59,233 nucleotides of DNA from UBA7672 sp031419455 (GTDB taxonomy: Bacteria; Pseudomonadota; Alphaproteobacteria; Caulobacterales; Hyphomonadaceae), in contig JANOKS010000041.1 in NCBI GenBank assembly GCA_031419455.1, positions 1 through 59,233 of the forward strand, given 5' to 3'. Of the stretch, positions 1-12,482 are shown in pieces. The notes below the pieces were generated by a model. It searched no databases. It worked only from the letters and a program-made list of their open reading frames with translations, and had not been told where the DNA came from. Position numbers and translations under genes: made by a program. How positions within the stretch are numbered: position 1 is the first letter of the stretch; each line of letters begins with the position of its first letter.

Positions 1-105
1 CTTGTCGCCGACGGCATCCAGGGCTTTCATCAGCGACCTGAGGCCGACCACGCACCACGGGCAGGCGACATCCGAGACAAAGTCGATGCGAAGCGGGACG
101 GCCAT
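1..105 (-). CDS. DsbA-family oxidoreductase, FrnE-like (partial)
   Basis: This is the N-terminal 35 codons of a minus-strand gene that leaves the window at base 1. The start at 105 has a strong ribosome binding site (GAAAGGAG) a few bases upstream. The translation begins MAVPLRIDFVSDVACPWCVV. The beta strand ending in D-x-x-C-P-W-C is typical of the FrnE/2-hydroxychromene-2-carboxylate isomerase branch of DsbA-like thioredoxin-fold proteins. CPWC would be the redox site. There is no signal peptide, so it is probably cytoplasmic. The rest of the protein is not visible, so its specificity cannot be judged. The gene is divergent from the MaoC-like gene at 195, and the 89-bp gap would hold both promoters. 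Confidence 0.8.
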   Translation of the reverse strand, partial: MAVPLRIDFVSDVACPWCVVGLRSLMKALDAVGDK

Positions 106-194
106 GGCGGAACTCCTTTCGACCAATGTAATGCTGCGCCCGACCTTGCGCCACCGCCGTCGCAGGCGCGATAGTTGCGCCGGGAGAAAAAGCC

Positions 195-1142
195 ATGGCC
201 ACACGCGCGTTCGACACCAGCCTGGAAACGATCGGCCAGGTGCTGGCGGGGCCGTGGCGCGCGCCCGTTAATATGCTGCTGGAGCAGAGCTACGACAATC
301 ACGTCTCGCTACATGACGATGCGATGGCGCAGAAGCTGGGCTTCAAGGCCGGGCCGATCGAGGGGCCGACGCACTACAGCCAGTTTATTCCCCTCGCAGA
401 AGCGATCTGGGGCGAGCGGTTTCTCGCCGAGGGCTGCCTGTCGGCGCACTACCGCAACATGGTGATGGAAGGGGAGGAAGTCCGCGCCTTCATCGAGCGG
501 GAACCCGGCGAGGACCACGCGACGGTCTGGGCGAGCAAGCGGGACGGGACGGAGGTGCTGCGGGGGACTGCGTCGGTCGGAACACACGCGCCGCCGACTG
601 CGCTGGACCTGCGGCTGAACGAACTGGCCCCGCTGCAGCAGCCCGTGATCCTGCGCGACCTGAAAGTGGGCCATCGCACGGCGCGCACGCGCATCCGCAT
701 GGACGCAGACCAGCACATGGGCGAACTCTATCCGTTCTCGCTCGACCAGAAGCTCGCGAAGATCACCGAGCCATCGCCATGGTATTCAGGCGCCGACAAT
801 CCGTGGGACCGCGCGATCATCCCATGGGAGATGGTGAGCGTGCTGGTGCAGTATGTCGCGCGCGAGGATCGACTGCCGATCAAAGGGCCGGCCGTGGGCC
901 TGTTTGCGGACCAGGAAATCCGAATGACCGATGGCCCGCTATTCGTCGGCGAGGACTACGAGATCGAGCGCGAGATCGTGGCCCTCAGCGGAAGCCGGCG
1001 GACGGAGAGCTACTGGACGCGGACGTTCGTCTACCGGCCGGGTGGGTCGAAGGTGATCGCCACGATGCTGCTGAACCAGGCGACGCTGAAGGAGTCATAC
1101 GCGCCCTATGCTCAGGAGCACGGACAGCTCTATCCGGCTTGA
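195..1142 (+). CDS. MaoC-like hot-dog domain protein
   Basis: A 315-residue soluble protein with the look of a double hot-dog MaoC-type hydratase/dehydratase. An N-terminal segment with GFKAGPIEGPTHYSQF (about residues 50-66) resembles the substrate-tunnel region of MaoC proteins, and a second hot-dog-like half follows (about 160-300). Family members hydrate enoyl-CoA thioesters or bind acyl chains; the substrate here cannot be inferred. The ATG at 195 is preceded by a purine-rich GGGAGAAAAAG. The gene stands alone between the divergent FrnE-like gene and gltB. The 251-bp stretch after it (1143-1393) holds no convincing gene and should contain the gltB promoter. Confidence 0.65.
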   Translation: MATRAFDTSLETIGQVLAGPWRAPVNMLLEQSYDNHVSLHDDAMAQKLGFKAGPIEGPTHYSQFIPLAEAIWGERFLAEGCLSAHYRNMVMEGEEVRAFIEREPGEDHATVWASKRDGTEVLRGTASVGTHAPPTALDLRLNELAPLQQPVILRDLKVGHRTARTRIRMDADQHMGELYPFSLDQKLAKITEPSPWYSGADNPWDRAIIPWEMVSVLVQYVAREDRLPIKGPAVGLFADQEIRMTDGPLFVGEDYEIEREIVALSGSRRTESYWTRTFVYRPGGSKVIATMLLNQATLKESYAPYAQEHGQLYPA

Positions 1143-1393
1143 CCGGGCGCGAAGGAAATTTCGTGATCTTGTCCCGTTGCGGCAAGCGATTGCGCAAAGG
1201 ACCACCGCTGCGGGCAGCGTTCCCGCTGCAAGGCCAGAAGCCGAAAGTCGCTTCCAGAGGCACAAGCGGTGCGTACACAACCTCTTTAGTGCAGCTCCAC
1301 GCAAATAATGCCGCACCTTGGGCTATTCGATTGAAATTCTGTGCCTAGCTGGTAGGCGCTCAGGTTCACCTCGGACTGAACGAGTATACGCGC

Positions 1394-6034
<4,641 letters not shown>

Positions 6035-6052
6035 AGTCAGGGGAGCACGAAC

Positions 6053-7528
6053 ATGGGCAAGCCCACAGGCTTCCTCGAATACGAAAAAAAAGAACGCGCC
6101 TACGAAAAGCCGGAGGCGCGCAAGAAGAACTACGCTGAATTCCTCAAGCGCATGGACAATGCGGAAATCCGCACGCAGGCAGCGCGCTGCATGGGGTGTG
6201 GCATCCCGTTCTGCCAGGGCACGGGGTCGGTGGCGCCCGGCACGCCAGGGTGTCCGGTCAACAACCAGATTCCTGACTGGAACGATCTCGTCATGCGCGA
6301 CCACTGGAAGACCGCGCTGGAGAACCTGCACTCGACCAACAATTTCCCGGAGTTCACGGGCCGCGTCTGCCCCGCCCCGTGCGAAGCCTCCTGCGTCCTG
6401 AACATTAACGACAACCCGGTGTCGATCAAATCCATCGAGTGCGAGATCATCGATCGCGGCTGGGATGAAGGCTGGATCAAGCCGCAGTCAGCGCCGCGTG
6501 GAACAGGCAAGCGCGTCGCTGTCGTCGGCTCAGGCCCGGCTGGGCTGGCGTGCGCGCAGCAGCTGGCGCGCGCAGGTCATTCGCCAACCGTGTTCGAGAA
6601 GTCGGACCGCATCGGCGGCCTGCTCCGCTATGGCATTCCCGACTTCAAGATGGAGAAGAAACACATCGACCTGCGGATGCGGCAGATGGAAGGCGAAGGC
6701 GTCATCTTCCGTCCGCGCATGCATGTCGGCATCGATGTGTCCGTGCAGCGTCTGCTCGACGACTATCAAGTGATCGTACTGGCGGGCGGCGCGGAGAAGC
6801 CGCGCGACCTGCCCGTGCCGGGGCGCGAACTCGACGGCGTGCACTACGCAATGGATTTCCTGACGCAGCAGAACAAGCGCGTGGCAGGCGACGACGAGAA
6901 CACGGCGGCTCCCGGCGGCACGATCTCGGCCAGTGGCAAGCATGTCATCGTGATCGGCGGCGGCGACACAGGATCGGACTGCATCGGCACATCGAACCGG
7001 CATGGCGCGGCCAGCATCACGCAGCTGGAGATCATGCCCCGGCCGCCCGCGCATGAAGACAAGGCGCTGACCTGGCCGGACTGGCCGCTGAAGCTGCGCA
7101 CCTCGTCAAGCCACGAAGAAGGCGCAGAGCGCGATTGGGCGGTCATCACCAAGCGCGCCATCGGCGACGGCGAGAAGGTGAAAGCCATCGTCTGCGCGCG
7201 CGTCGAGTGGGTGAAAGGCGCCCGCGGGCTGGAGATGAAGGAGGTCGCGGGCTCGGAGTTCGAACTCAAGGCCGACCTCGTCCTGCTCGCCATGGGCTTC
7301 ACGGGGCCGATCGTTCCCGGACTTCTCGATCAGTCGAAAGCTGCGCTCGATCCGCGCGGCAACGTCGCGGCAAGCACCGACGACTACAAGACGAGCTCCG
7401 AGCGGATCTTCACCTGTGGCGACATGCGGCGCGGACAGTCGCTGGTGGTGTGGGCGATCCGCGAAGGTCGCCAGTGCGCGCGTTCGGTGGATGAGTATCT
7501 GATGGGCGCGAGCAACCTGCCGCGGTAG
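6053..7528 (+). CDS. gltD: Glutamate synthase (NADPH) small subunit
   Basis: A 491-residue GltD that passes electrons from NADPH via FAD and 4Fe-4S clusters to GltB. N-terminal cysteines 46, 49, 54 and 67, and a second set 106, 110, 114, match the ferredoxin-like double cluster domain. The FAD site G159-S-G-P-A-G164 and a second nucleotide fold (VIGGGDTGSDC, about residue 301) give the usual two-dinucleotide-fold architecture. A GGGGAG ribosome binding site lies 6 bases before the ATG. It is co-transcribed with gltB. Nothing is missing compared with the family. Confidence 0.97.
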   Translation: MGKPTGFLEYEKKERAYEKPEARKKNYAEFLKRMDNAEIRTQAARCMGCGIPFCQGTGSVAPGTPGCPVNNQIPDWNDLVMRDHWKTALENLHSTNNFPEFTGRVCPAPCEASCVLNINDNPVSIKSIECEIIDRGWDEGWIKPQSAPRGTGKRVAVVGSGPAGLACAQQLARAGHSPTVFEKSDRIGGLLRYGIPDFKMEKKHIDLRMRQMEGEGVIFRPRMHVGIDVSVQRLLDDYQVIVLAGGAEKPRDLPVPGRELDGVHYAMDFLTQQNKRVAGDDENTAAPGGTISASGKHVIVIGGGDTGSDCIGTSNRHGAASITQLEIMPRPPAHEDKALTWPDWPLKLRTSSSHEEGAERDWAVITKRAIGDGEKVKAIVCARVEWVKGARGLEMKEVAGSEFELKADLVLLAMGFTGPIVPGLLDQSKAALDPRGNVAASTDDYKTSSERIFTCGDMRRGQSLVVWAIREGRQCARSVDEYLMGASNLPR

Positions 7529-7612
7529 GAAAACGCCACCCTTCCGCCACGTGAAATTGACGTGGCCCTCCGCACGCACCACCCTGCCGTGACCTTCGCA
7601 AAAGGCCTCACC

Positions 7613-8755
7613 ATGAAATCGTCCATCTGCGAGATGCTCGGCATCGATTTTCCGCTACTGGCCTTCAGCCATTGCCGCGATGTGGTCGCCGCCGTGTCGC
7701 GCGCGGGCGGCATGGGCGTGTTCGGCGCGGTCAACCTGCCCCCGGACCGGCTGCGCGAGGAACTGACCTGGATCGACGCCCATTGCGGCGGCAAGCCTTA
7801 TGGCGTGGACCTGATCGTGCCGAACAGCATGGAGGGCAAGTCCGAGGCGTTCAGCCGCGACGCGCTCCTCGCCGCCGTACCGCAAGGCCACAAGGATTTC
7901 GCGAGCGGCATTCTCACCTCGCACGGCATCGAGCCCGGCAATCTTGACGAAGACCGTGAGCGCAGTGTCGGCTTTGCGCGCAACATGCGCGCAGAGGGCG
8001 CCGCCAATTCGCTGGAAGTCGCCTTTCAGTTTCCGATCCGCTTGATCGCCAATGCACTCGGCGTGCCGCCGCCAGTCATGCTGGAGATGGGCAAACGCCA
8101 TGGCGTGCCGGTGGCCGCGCTCGTCGGCGCGAAGGAGCATGCGGTGGCGCAAGTGCAGGCGGGCGTCGATATCCTGGTCGTCGCTGGCGGCGAAGCGGGC
8201 GGCCACTGCGGCGAGGTATCGACAATGGTGCTGGTGCCGGAAGTGCACCGCGCCGTACAGGCGATGGGCGCCACGACGCCGATCCTCGCCGCCGGCGGCA
8301 TCACGACCGGAACGCAAATGGCGGCGGCCATGTCGATGGGGGCGGCAGGCGCCTGGTGCGGCTCGGTGTGGTTGACGACGACAGAGGCCGAGACCAGCGA
8401 GACGATCAAGCAGAAGATGCTGGCCGCTTCATCGCGCGACACGGTTCGCTCGCGCTCGCGCACCGGCAAGCACTCGCGGCAACTTCGCTCGCCATGGACC
8501 GATGCATGGGAACGCGCCGATGCGCCAGTTCCGCTCGGCATGCCCCTCCAGAGCTTCGTCTCGGAGCCAGCGCTGCGACGCGTGAACAAGCTCGCGGAAA
8601 CCGGGCACGAAGGAGCGAAACAGTTGGCGACCTACTGGGTCGGCCAGGGCGTCGGGCTGATGAACCAGTCCATGTCCTGCGTGCAGGTCGTGCAACAGTT
8701 CCGGGAAGAGTTTCTCGAAGCGCGCGAAAGGTTGATCGCGCTGCTGGAAGATTAA
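7613..8755 (+). CDS. Nitronate monooxygenase family protein
   Basis: A 380-residue FMN-dependent TIM-barrel protein of the nitronate monooxygenase/2-nitropropane dioxygenase family, which oxidises nitronates. Diagnostic segments are the N-terminal PLLAFSH, the flavin and catalytic-His loop AGGEAGGHCGE (about 191-201), and the phosphate-binding AAGGITTGTQM. I chose the ATG at 7613 because homologues begin just before the first barrel strand (KSSICEMLGIDFP); an in-frame GTG at 7562 would add 17 residues that look unrelated. It follows gltD by 84 bp but has no obvious functional tie to it. Many family members are annotated as enoyl reductases, so substrate identity is open. Confidence 0.85.
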   Translation: MKSSICEMLGIDFPLLAFSHCRDVVAAVSRAGGMGVFGAVNLPPDRLREELTWIDAHCGGKPYGVDLIVPNSMEGKSEAFSRDALLAAVPQGHKDFASGILTSHGIEPGNLDEDRERSVGFARNMRAEGAANSLEVAFQFPIRLIANALGVPPPVMLEMGKRHGVPVAALVGAKEHAVAQVQAGVDILVVAGGEAGGHCGEVSTMVLVPEVHRAVQAMGATTPILAAGGITTGTQMAAAMSMGAAGAWCGSVWLTTTEAETSETIKQKMLAASSRDTVRSRSRTGKHSRQLRSPWTDAWERADAPVPLGMPLQSFVSEPALRRVNKLAETGHEGAKQLATYWVGQGVGLMNQSMSCVQVVQQFREEFLEARERLIALLED

Positions 8756-8773
8756 ATCGCGAATTGCGCTAGC

Positions 8774-8808
8774 GCTTCCCTCCTCCCCCTTGTGGGGAGA
8801 GGGGAAGC
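8774..8808. repeat. Long inverted repeat between genes
   Basis: A near-perfect inverted repeat: GCTTCCC-TCCTCCCC against GGGGAGA-GGGGAAGC, a 15-bp stem with two imperfect positions and a short loop. It begins 18 bp after the nitronate monooxygenase stop. No T-run follows, so it may be a dispersed C/G-rich palindrome or an mRNA 3-prime stabiliser rather than a classical terminator. Confidence 0.55.
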
Positions 8809-8919
8809 CATCGCATTCGCGGGGCATGATTTCCGAAATTGCAACCGTTCCCAACCTCCCCTATACGCCCCCTCACTGGTCTGGTGTGCGTTGCGCCACC
8901 CCCATGAAGGACTACGCAG

Positions 8920-10551
8920 ATGCTCCGCATCCAGGAACTCAAGCTGCCGCTCGACCATGCCGAGCCAGCGCTTAGACAGGCAATCCTGAAGCGCCTTGAT
9001 GTCTCCGACCAGAACCTCGTCTCATTTACCGTGTTCAAGCGGGCTTATGACGCCCGCAAGACGTCGGCGATCCAGCTCATCTACACGATCGACGCCGCGG
9101 TGAAGGACGAGGCCGCCGTCCTGAAGCGGCTGTCGAAAGACAAGCAGGTCGTCCGCACGCCTGACCTGCACTACCACGCGCCCGTACAGGCCGCGGCGGG
9201 TGTGAACCGACCCGTGGTCGTCGGCATGGGCCCATGCGGGCTGTTCGCTGGGCTGTTGCTGGCCGAGATGGGCTTCAACCCGATCATCCTGGAGCGTGGC
9301 AAGATCGTCCGCGAGCGCACGGTCGATACATTCAAGTTCTGGCGCAAGGGCGTACTCAACCCTGCCTCCAACGCGCAGTTCGGCGAAGGCGGCGCAGGCA
9401 CCTTCTCCGACGGTAAACTCTACTCGCAGATCAAGGACCCGCGTCATCTCGGCCGCAAGGTCCTGACGGAGTTCGTCGAGGCTGGCGCGCCTGAAGAGAT
9501 CATGTACGTCTCCAAACCTCACATCGGCACGTTCCGCCTTGTCTCGGTCATCGAGCACATGCGAGGAAAGATCGAAAAGCTCGGCGGGGAGATCCGGTTC
9601 GAGCATCAGGTGACCGACATCCTCCTGCACGAACGCAATGGCGAGAGGCAGGTCGCCGGGATCGTGCTCGCCAATGGGGAGACGATCGAGACGGATCACC
9701 TCGTCATGGCGCTGGGTCACTCGGCGCGCGACACGTTCGAGATGCTGCACGACCGCGGCGTGTTCTTCGAGGCGAAGCCGTTCTCGATCGGCGTCCGGAT
9801 CGAGCATCCGCAATCGATCATCGACTGTGCCCGTTTCGGCCCAAGCGCGGGCCACCCCATTCTCGGCGCTGCCGACTACAAGCTGGCCCACCACGCCAGC
9901 AATGGCCGCAGCGTCTACTCGTTCTGCATGTGCCCGGGCGGTACCGTGGTGGCGGCTGCCTCCGAGGACGGACGCCTCGTCACCAACGGCATGAGCCAGT
10001 ATTCGCGGCACGAGCGCAATGCGAATGCCGGCATCGTGGTTGGCGTAACGCCGGAGGATTTCCCGGGAGACGCACGCGCCAGCCCGCTCGCGGGCATAGC
10101 ATTCCAGCGATACTGGGAGGAGAAAGCCTTCGTGGCCGGCGGCGCGTCATGGTTCGCGCCTTGCCAGCTGGTCGGCGACTTCCTGAACAACCAGCCCTCC
10201 ACAGCGCTCGGCTCGGTCACTCCATCCTACAAGCCTGGCGTGACGCCGACCGATCTCAATCTTTGCCTTCCCGAATATGCCACGACCGCCATGCGCGAGG
10301 CGCTGCAGGTGTTCGGCCGCCAGATCGAGGGTTTCTCGATGGACGAAGCTGTCATGACCGGCGTCGAAACGCGTACATCAAGCCCCGCGCGGATGACGCG
10401 CGGCGCTGACTTGCAGTCGCTGAGTGTGAAAGGGCTTTACCCAGCCGGCGAAGGCGCGGGCTATGCAGGCGGAATACTTTCCGCTGCTGTGGATGGCATC
10501 AGGGTTGCCGAAGCCGTGGCGCAGAGCACCATCGGCCTCGTCGCAACCTGA
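8920..10551 (+). CDS. FAD-dependent dehydrogenase (COG2509-like)
   Basis: A 543-residue flavoprotein of the uncharacterised COG2509 type. An N-terminal extension of about 90 residues (LDVSDQNLVSFTVFKRAYDA) is followed by the FAD dinucleotide fold VVVGMGPCGLFAGLLLAEMG (about 98-117) and ERG. Later come the family signature FGEGGAGTFSDGKL (about 153-166) and a C-terminal FAD-closing GLYPAGEGAGYAGGI. It is probably a cytoplasmic NAD(P)-linked oxidoreductase whose substrate is unknown. The ATG is preceded by AAGGA at good distance. It is complete, with no missing flavin motifs. Confidence 0.85.
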   Translation: MLRIQELKLPLDHAEPALRQAILKRLDVSDQNLVSFTVFKRAYDARKTSAIQLIYTIDAAVKDEAAVLKRLSKDKQVVRTPDLHYHAPVQAAAGVNRPVVVGMGPCGLFAGLLLAEMGFNPIILERGKIVRERTVDTFKFWRKGVLNPASNAQFGEGGAGTFSDGKLYSQIKDPRHLGRKVLTEFVEAGAPEEIMYVSKPHIGTFRLVSVIEHMRGKIEKLGGEIRFEHQVTDILLHERNGERQVAGIVLANGETIETDHLVMALGHSARDTFEMLHDRGVFFEAKPFSIGVRIEHPQSIIDCARFGPSAGHPILGAADYKLAHHASNGRSVYSFCMCPGGTVVAAASEDGRLVTNGMSQYSRHERNANAGIVVGVTPEDFPGDARASPLAGIAFQRYWEEKAFVAGGASWFAPCQLVGDFLNNQPSTALGSVTPSYKPGVTPTDLNLCLPEYATTAMREALQVFGRQIEGFSMDEAVMTGVETRTSSPARMTRGADLQSLSVKGLYPAGEGAGYAGGILSAAVDGIRVAEAVAQSTIGLVAT

Positions 10552-10560
10552 GCAATCAAT

Positions 10561-10851
10561 CTATTGTTCGTCGCTTCTGTTCCGCAGCATAATCACTGCA
10601 GCGACCACCGCCCCAACGGCGGCGCCGATGGCCAGCGTTCGCAGCGGATGCTCGCGCACCTCGCGCACGACGAATTTGGCGGCCTTGCGACCACCCTTCG
10701 CTGCACCTTCCGCGAATTCGCCCGCAAATTCCTGCGCGCCGCCAAGGGCGCGTTTCGCACGCTCTGAAAGTTCTGACATATCGCCCACCACTCTCCCGGC
10801 CAGACTTTCGGCCGAGTTCCTGTAATCCGTTTCCGTCCGACGTCCTGCCAT
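10561..10851 (-). CDS. Small membrane-anchored protein, YqjD/ElaB-like
   Basis: A 96-residue protein with a charged, helix-rich N-terminal part (SELSERAKRALGGAQEFAGE), a glycine-zipper-like GAAKGGRKAAK, and one C-terminal hydrophobic segment (TLAIGAAVGAVVAAVIML, about 72-89) ending in a short basic tail. This layout resembles DUF883/YqjD-type C-tail-anchored inner-membrane proteins, but the similarity is by architecture only. It ends 10 bp from the COG2509 stop (convergent) and is divergent from the DUF1801 gene. No function can be assigned. Confidence 0.6.
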   Translation of the reverse strand: MAGRRTETDYRNSAESLAGRVVGDMSELSERAKRALGGAQEFAGEFAEGAAKGGRKAAKFVVREVREHPLRTLAIGAAVGAVVAAVIMLRNRSDEQ

Positions 10852-10944
10852 TTTCAGTCTCCGCTTCCGACCCGAAACGCTCCGGGTACGGAATTGGTTC
10901 CACTGCGCTGGCGTCCGCGGACGATTTCAGAATAGCCTGACGTC

Positions 10945-11394
10945 ATGGCCACTGCCCAGCAGCAACTCGACGCCTTTCTGAAAAAGTATTCGCCCGAGAT
11001 GGAAAAACTCGGGCGGTCCGCGATCACACACCTCAGAAAACGCCTGCCGGGCGCAATCTGCCCGGTTTACGACAACTACAACGCCCTCGCCGTCGGCTTC
11101 GGACCGACGGCAAAGATCTCCGCCCTGCCGATCTCGATCGCATTCTACCCGCGCTGGGCGACGCTGTTCTTCATGTTCGGCGCGACGCTCGATGACCCTG
11201 ACGGGCTCATGGAGGGCAAGGGACCGCGCATCAGGTCGGTGCGGCTGGACGGGCTCGGCATGCTGAAATCGGAGCCGGTGGACGCGCTCATCACCGCGGC
11301 GGTCCTGCAGGCGGGCTGGAAGCTGGACCTGAAGGCAAAGGGTGACCTCATCATCCAGTCAGTGTCCGCCAAACAGCGCCCGCGACTGCCATGA
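10945..11394 (+). CDS. DUF1801 domain protein
   Basis: A 149-residue soluble protein. The features DAFLKKYSPEMEKL, a central YDNYNALAVGFG, and the aromatic segment SIAFYPRWATLFFMFG are typical of the DUF1801/YdhG-like fold, a small alpha/beta domain of unknown role. The family is often next to ArsR and AHSA1 genes, as here. The start ATG follows a short divergent intergenic region. No catalytic residues can be named. Confidence 0.65.
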   Translation: MATAQQQLDAFLKKYSPEMEKLGRSAITHLRKRLPGAICPVYDNYNALAVGFGPTAKISALPISIAFYPRWATLFFMFGATLDDPDGLMEGKGPRIRSVRLDGLGMLKSEPVDALITAAVLQAGWKLDLKAKGDLIIQSVSAKQRPRLP

Positions 11395-11428
11395 CACAAT
11401 CGTCGCGGAAAAAGTTCAGCTGCCCCGC

Positions 11429-11456
11429 TTGACGTCTATAACCTGCCGGTTATTAT
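11429..11456 (+). promoter_or_regulatory. Sigma70-type promoter of the arsR-AHSA1 pair
   Basis: TTGACG (11429-11434) and TATTAT (11451-11456) are separated by 16 bp, close to the consensus of a housekeeping promoter. It lies 27 bp before the ArsR start codon and is overlapped by a palindrome, so a repressor bound there would block polymerase. Confidence 0.6.
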
Positions 11457-11470
11457 CACCATATGGTTAT
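11438..11470. promoter_or_regulatory. Tandem palindromic operator sites
   Basis: Two 16-bp dyads of the form AT(A/C)ACC-N4-GGTTAT sit side by side: ATAACC-TGCC-GGTTAT (11438-11453) and ATCACC-ATAT-GGTTAT (11455-11470). Their centres are 17 bp apart. The first overlaps the -10 element and the second lies across the expected transcription start. This is the expected layout of autoregulation by the adjacent ArsR-family protein; binding itself is inference. Confidence 0.6.
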
Positions 11471-11482
11471 GGATATGAAGTG

Positions 11483-11839
11483 ATGACAGCCGCCCAACGC
11501 CTCGACGCCACCTTTGCCGCCCTTGCAGACCCGACGCGACGCGCCATCCTTGCGCGCCTCGCCCGGGGGGAGGCGTCTGTCGCCGAACTCACCGAACCCT
11601 TCGCGATGAGCCAGCCCGCCATCTCCAAGCACCTCAAGGTGCTGGAGAATGCCGGCCTGATCATCTCCACTGAATCCGGTCAGCGACGTCCCCGCAGGAT
11701 CGAGGCGGCTCCACTCGCAGACGCCAACGCTTGGCTGGAGAACTACCGGCTGCTGTGGGAGCGCCGCTACAGCGCACTCGATCAACTGCTGGGCCACATG
11801 CAGGCAGCGCCTCCAAAATCGAAGCGCAAGCGCAACTAG
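11483..11839 (+). CDS. ArsR-family winged-helix regulator
   Basis: A 118-residue one-domain winged-helix repressor. ALADPTRRAILARLARGEASV and the recognition segment MSQPAISKHLKVLENAGLI (about residues 42-60) are characteristic. It lacks the CVC metal-binding motif of metal sensors and belongs to the group usually paired with AHSA1/SRPBCC proteins. The ATG at 11483 is preceded by GGATATGAAG. Longer readings from 11342 would run through the promoter and operator. The AHSA1 gene follows after 30 bp, so it is probably the same transcript and the regulated target. The inducing signal is unknown. The basic tail KSKRKRN is notable. Confidence 0.88.
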   Translation: MTAAQRLDATFAALADPTRRAILARLARGEASVAELTEPFAMSQPAISKHLKVLENAGLIISTESGQRRPRRIEAAPLADANAWLENYRLLWERRYSALDQLLGHMQAAPPKSKRKRN

Positions 11840-11869
11840 AATCCCAACCCAAGAAGACAGGACACAGTC

Positions 11870-12385
11870 ATGACGAGAACTCTGGAGAAGGCAAAGGTCT
11901 CGCTGCCCAGCGACACCGAAGTGCGCGTCACGCGCGACTTTGCCGCTCCACGCAGGCTGGTGTGGGACGCCCATACCCAGCCGGAACTGGTGAGGCGCTG
12001 GATGCTTGGCCCGCCCGGCTGGTCGATGCCGGTGTGCGAGATGGATGTGCGCCCCGGCGGAAAATATCGCTGGCGCTGGCGCTCGGATGAGAAAGGCAAG
12101 GAGTTCGGCTTCTTCGGCGAATTCCGCGAGGTCGATGCACCCGCCCGCATGGTCCACGAGGAGAACTACGATCCCGGCGAAGTCGGCGGCGCGATGGACG
12201 CCAGCAATCCGGCGATCATCCGCACATCCTTCAGCGAGAAGAACGGCGTCACCCAGCTTGAAATGGTCATGAAGTTCGCGAGCAAGGAAATCCGCGACGC
12301 CGCTGTCTCCACCGGCATGACCGACGGCATGGAGATGGGCTACGAGCGGCTCGACGCGCTGTTTGCCGAGCAGCTGGGCGGCTGA
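11870..12385 (+). CDS. AHSA1/SRPBCC-domain protein
   Basis: A 171-residue START-like (Bet v1 fold) protein. It opens with the usual TRDFAAPRRLVWDAHTQPEL, then RRWMLGPPGW and MDVRPGGKYRWRW, all standard for the AHSA1 (Aha1 C-terminal-like) group found next to ArsR regulators. The fold makes a hydrophobic pocket for a lipophilic ligand; the ligand is unknown. It is in an operon with the ArsR gene upstream and under the same tandem operator. The length is typical. Confidence 0.85.
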   Translation: MTRTLEKAKVSLPSDTEVRVTRDFAAPRRLVWDAHTQPELVRRWMLGPPGWSMPVCEMDVRPGGKYRWRWRSDEKGKEFGFFGEFREVDAPARMVHEENYDPGEVGGAMDASNPAIIRTSFSEKNGVTQLEMVMKFASKEIRDAAVSTGMTDGMEMGYERLDALFAEQLGG

Positions 12386-12443
12386 TCCGCCCCCGTCGAC
12401 AAACTGTTAAGCCGCATGGCCTAATGTTGTTCGTCCATTGTCG

Positions 12444-12464
12444 CCCGCCGGCTGGTCCGGCGGG
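12444..12464 (+). promoter_or_regulatory. Hairpin next to a ribosome binding site
   Basis: A perfect 8-bp stem, CCCGCCGG-CTGGT-CCGGCGGG, ends 18 bp before the start codon at 12483, just upstream of the purine stretch GGGAAA. It could be a terminator for the AHSA1 transcript or a leader structure that affects translation of the downstream gene. The sequence does not separate these. Confidence 0.4.
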
Positions 12465-12482
12465 TGCAAGCCCGGGAAACAC

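Noticed and set aside
12386..12482. Possible cobalamin-riboswitch-like GGTGCAAGCCCGGG
   Set aside because: The leader is under 100 bases and lacks the B12 box and the other conserved helices; only a short chance similarity.
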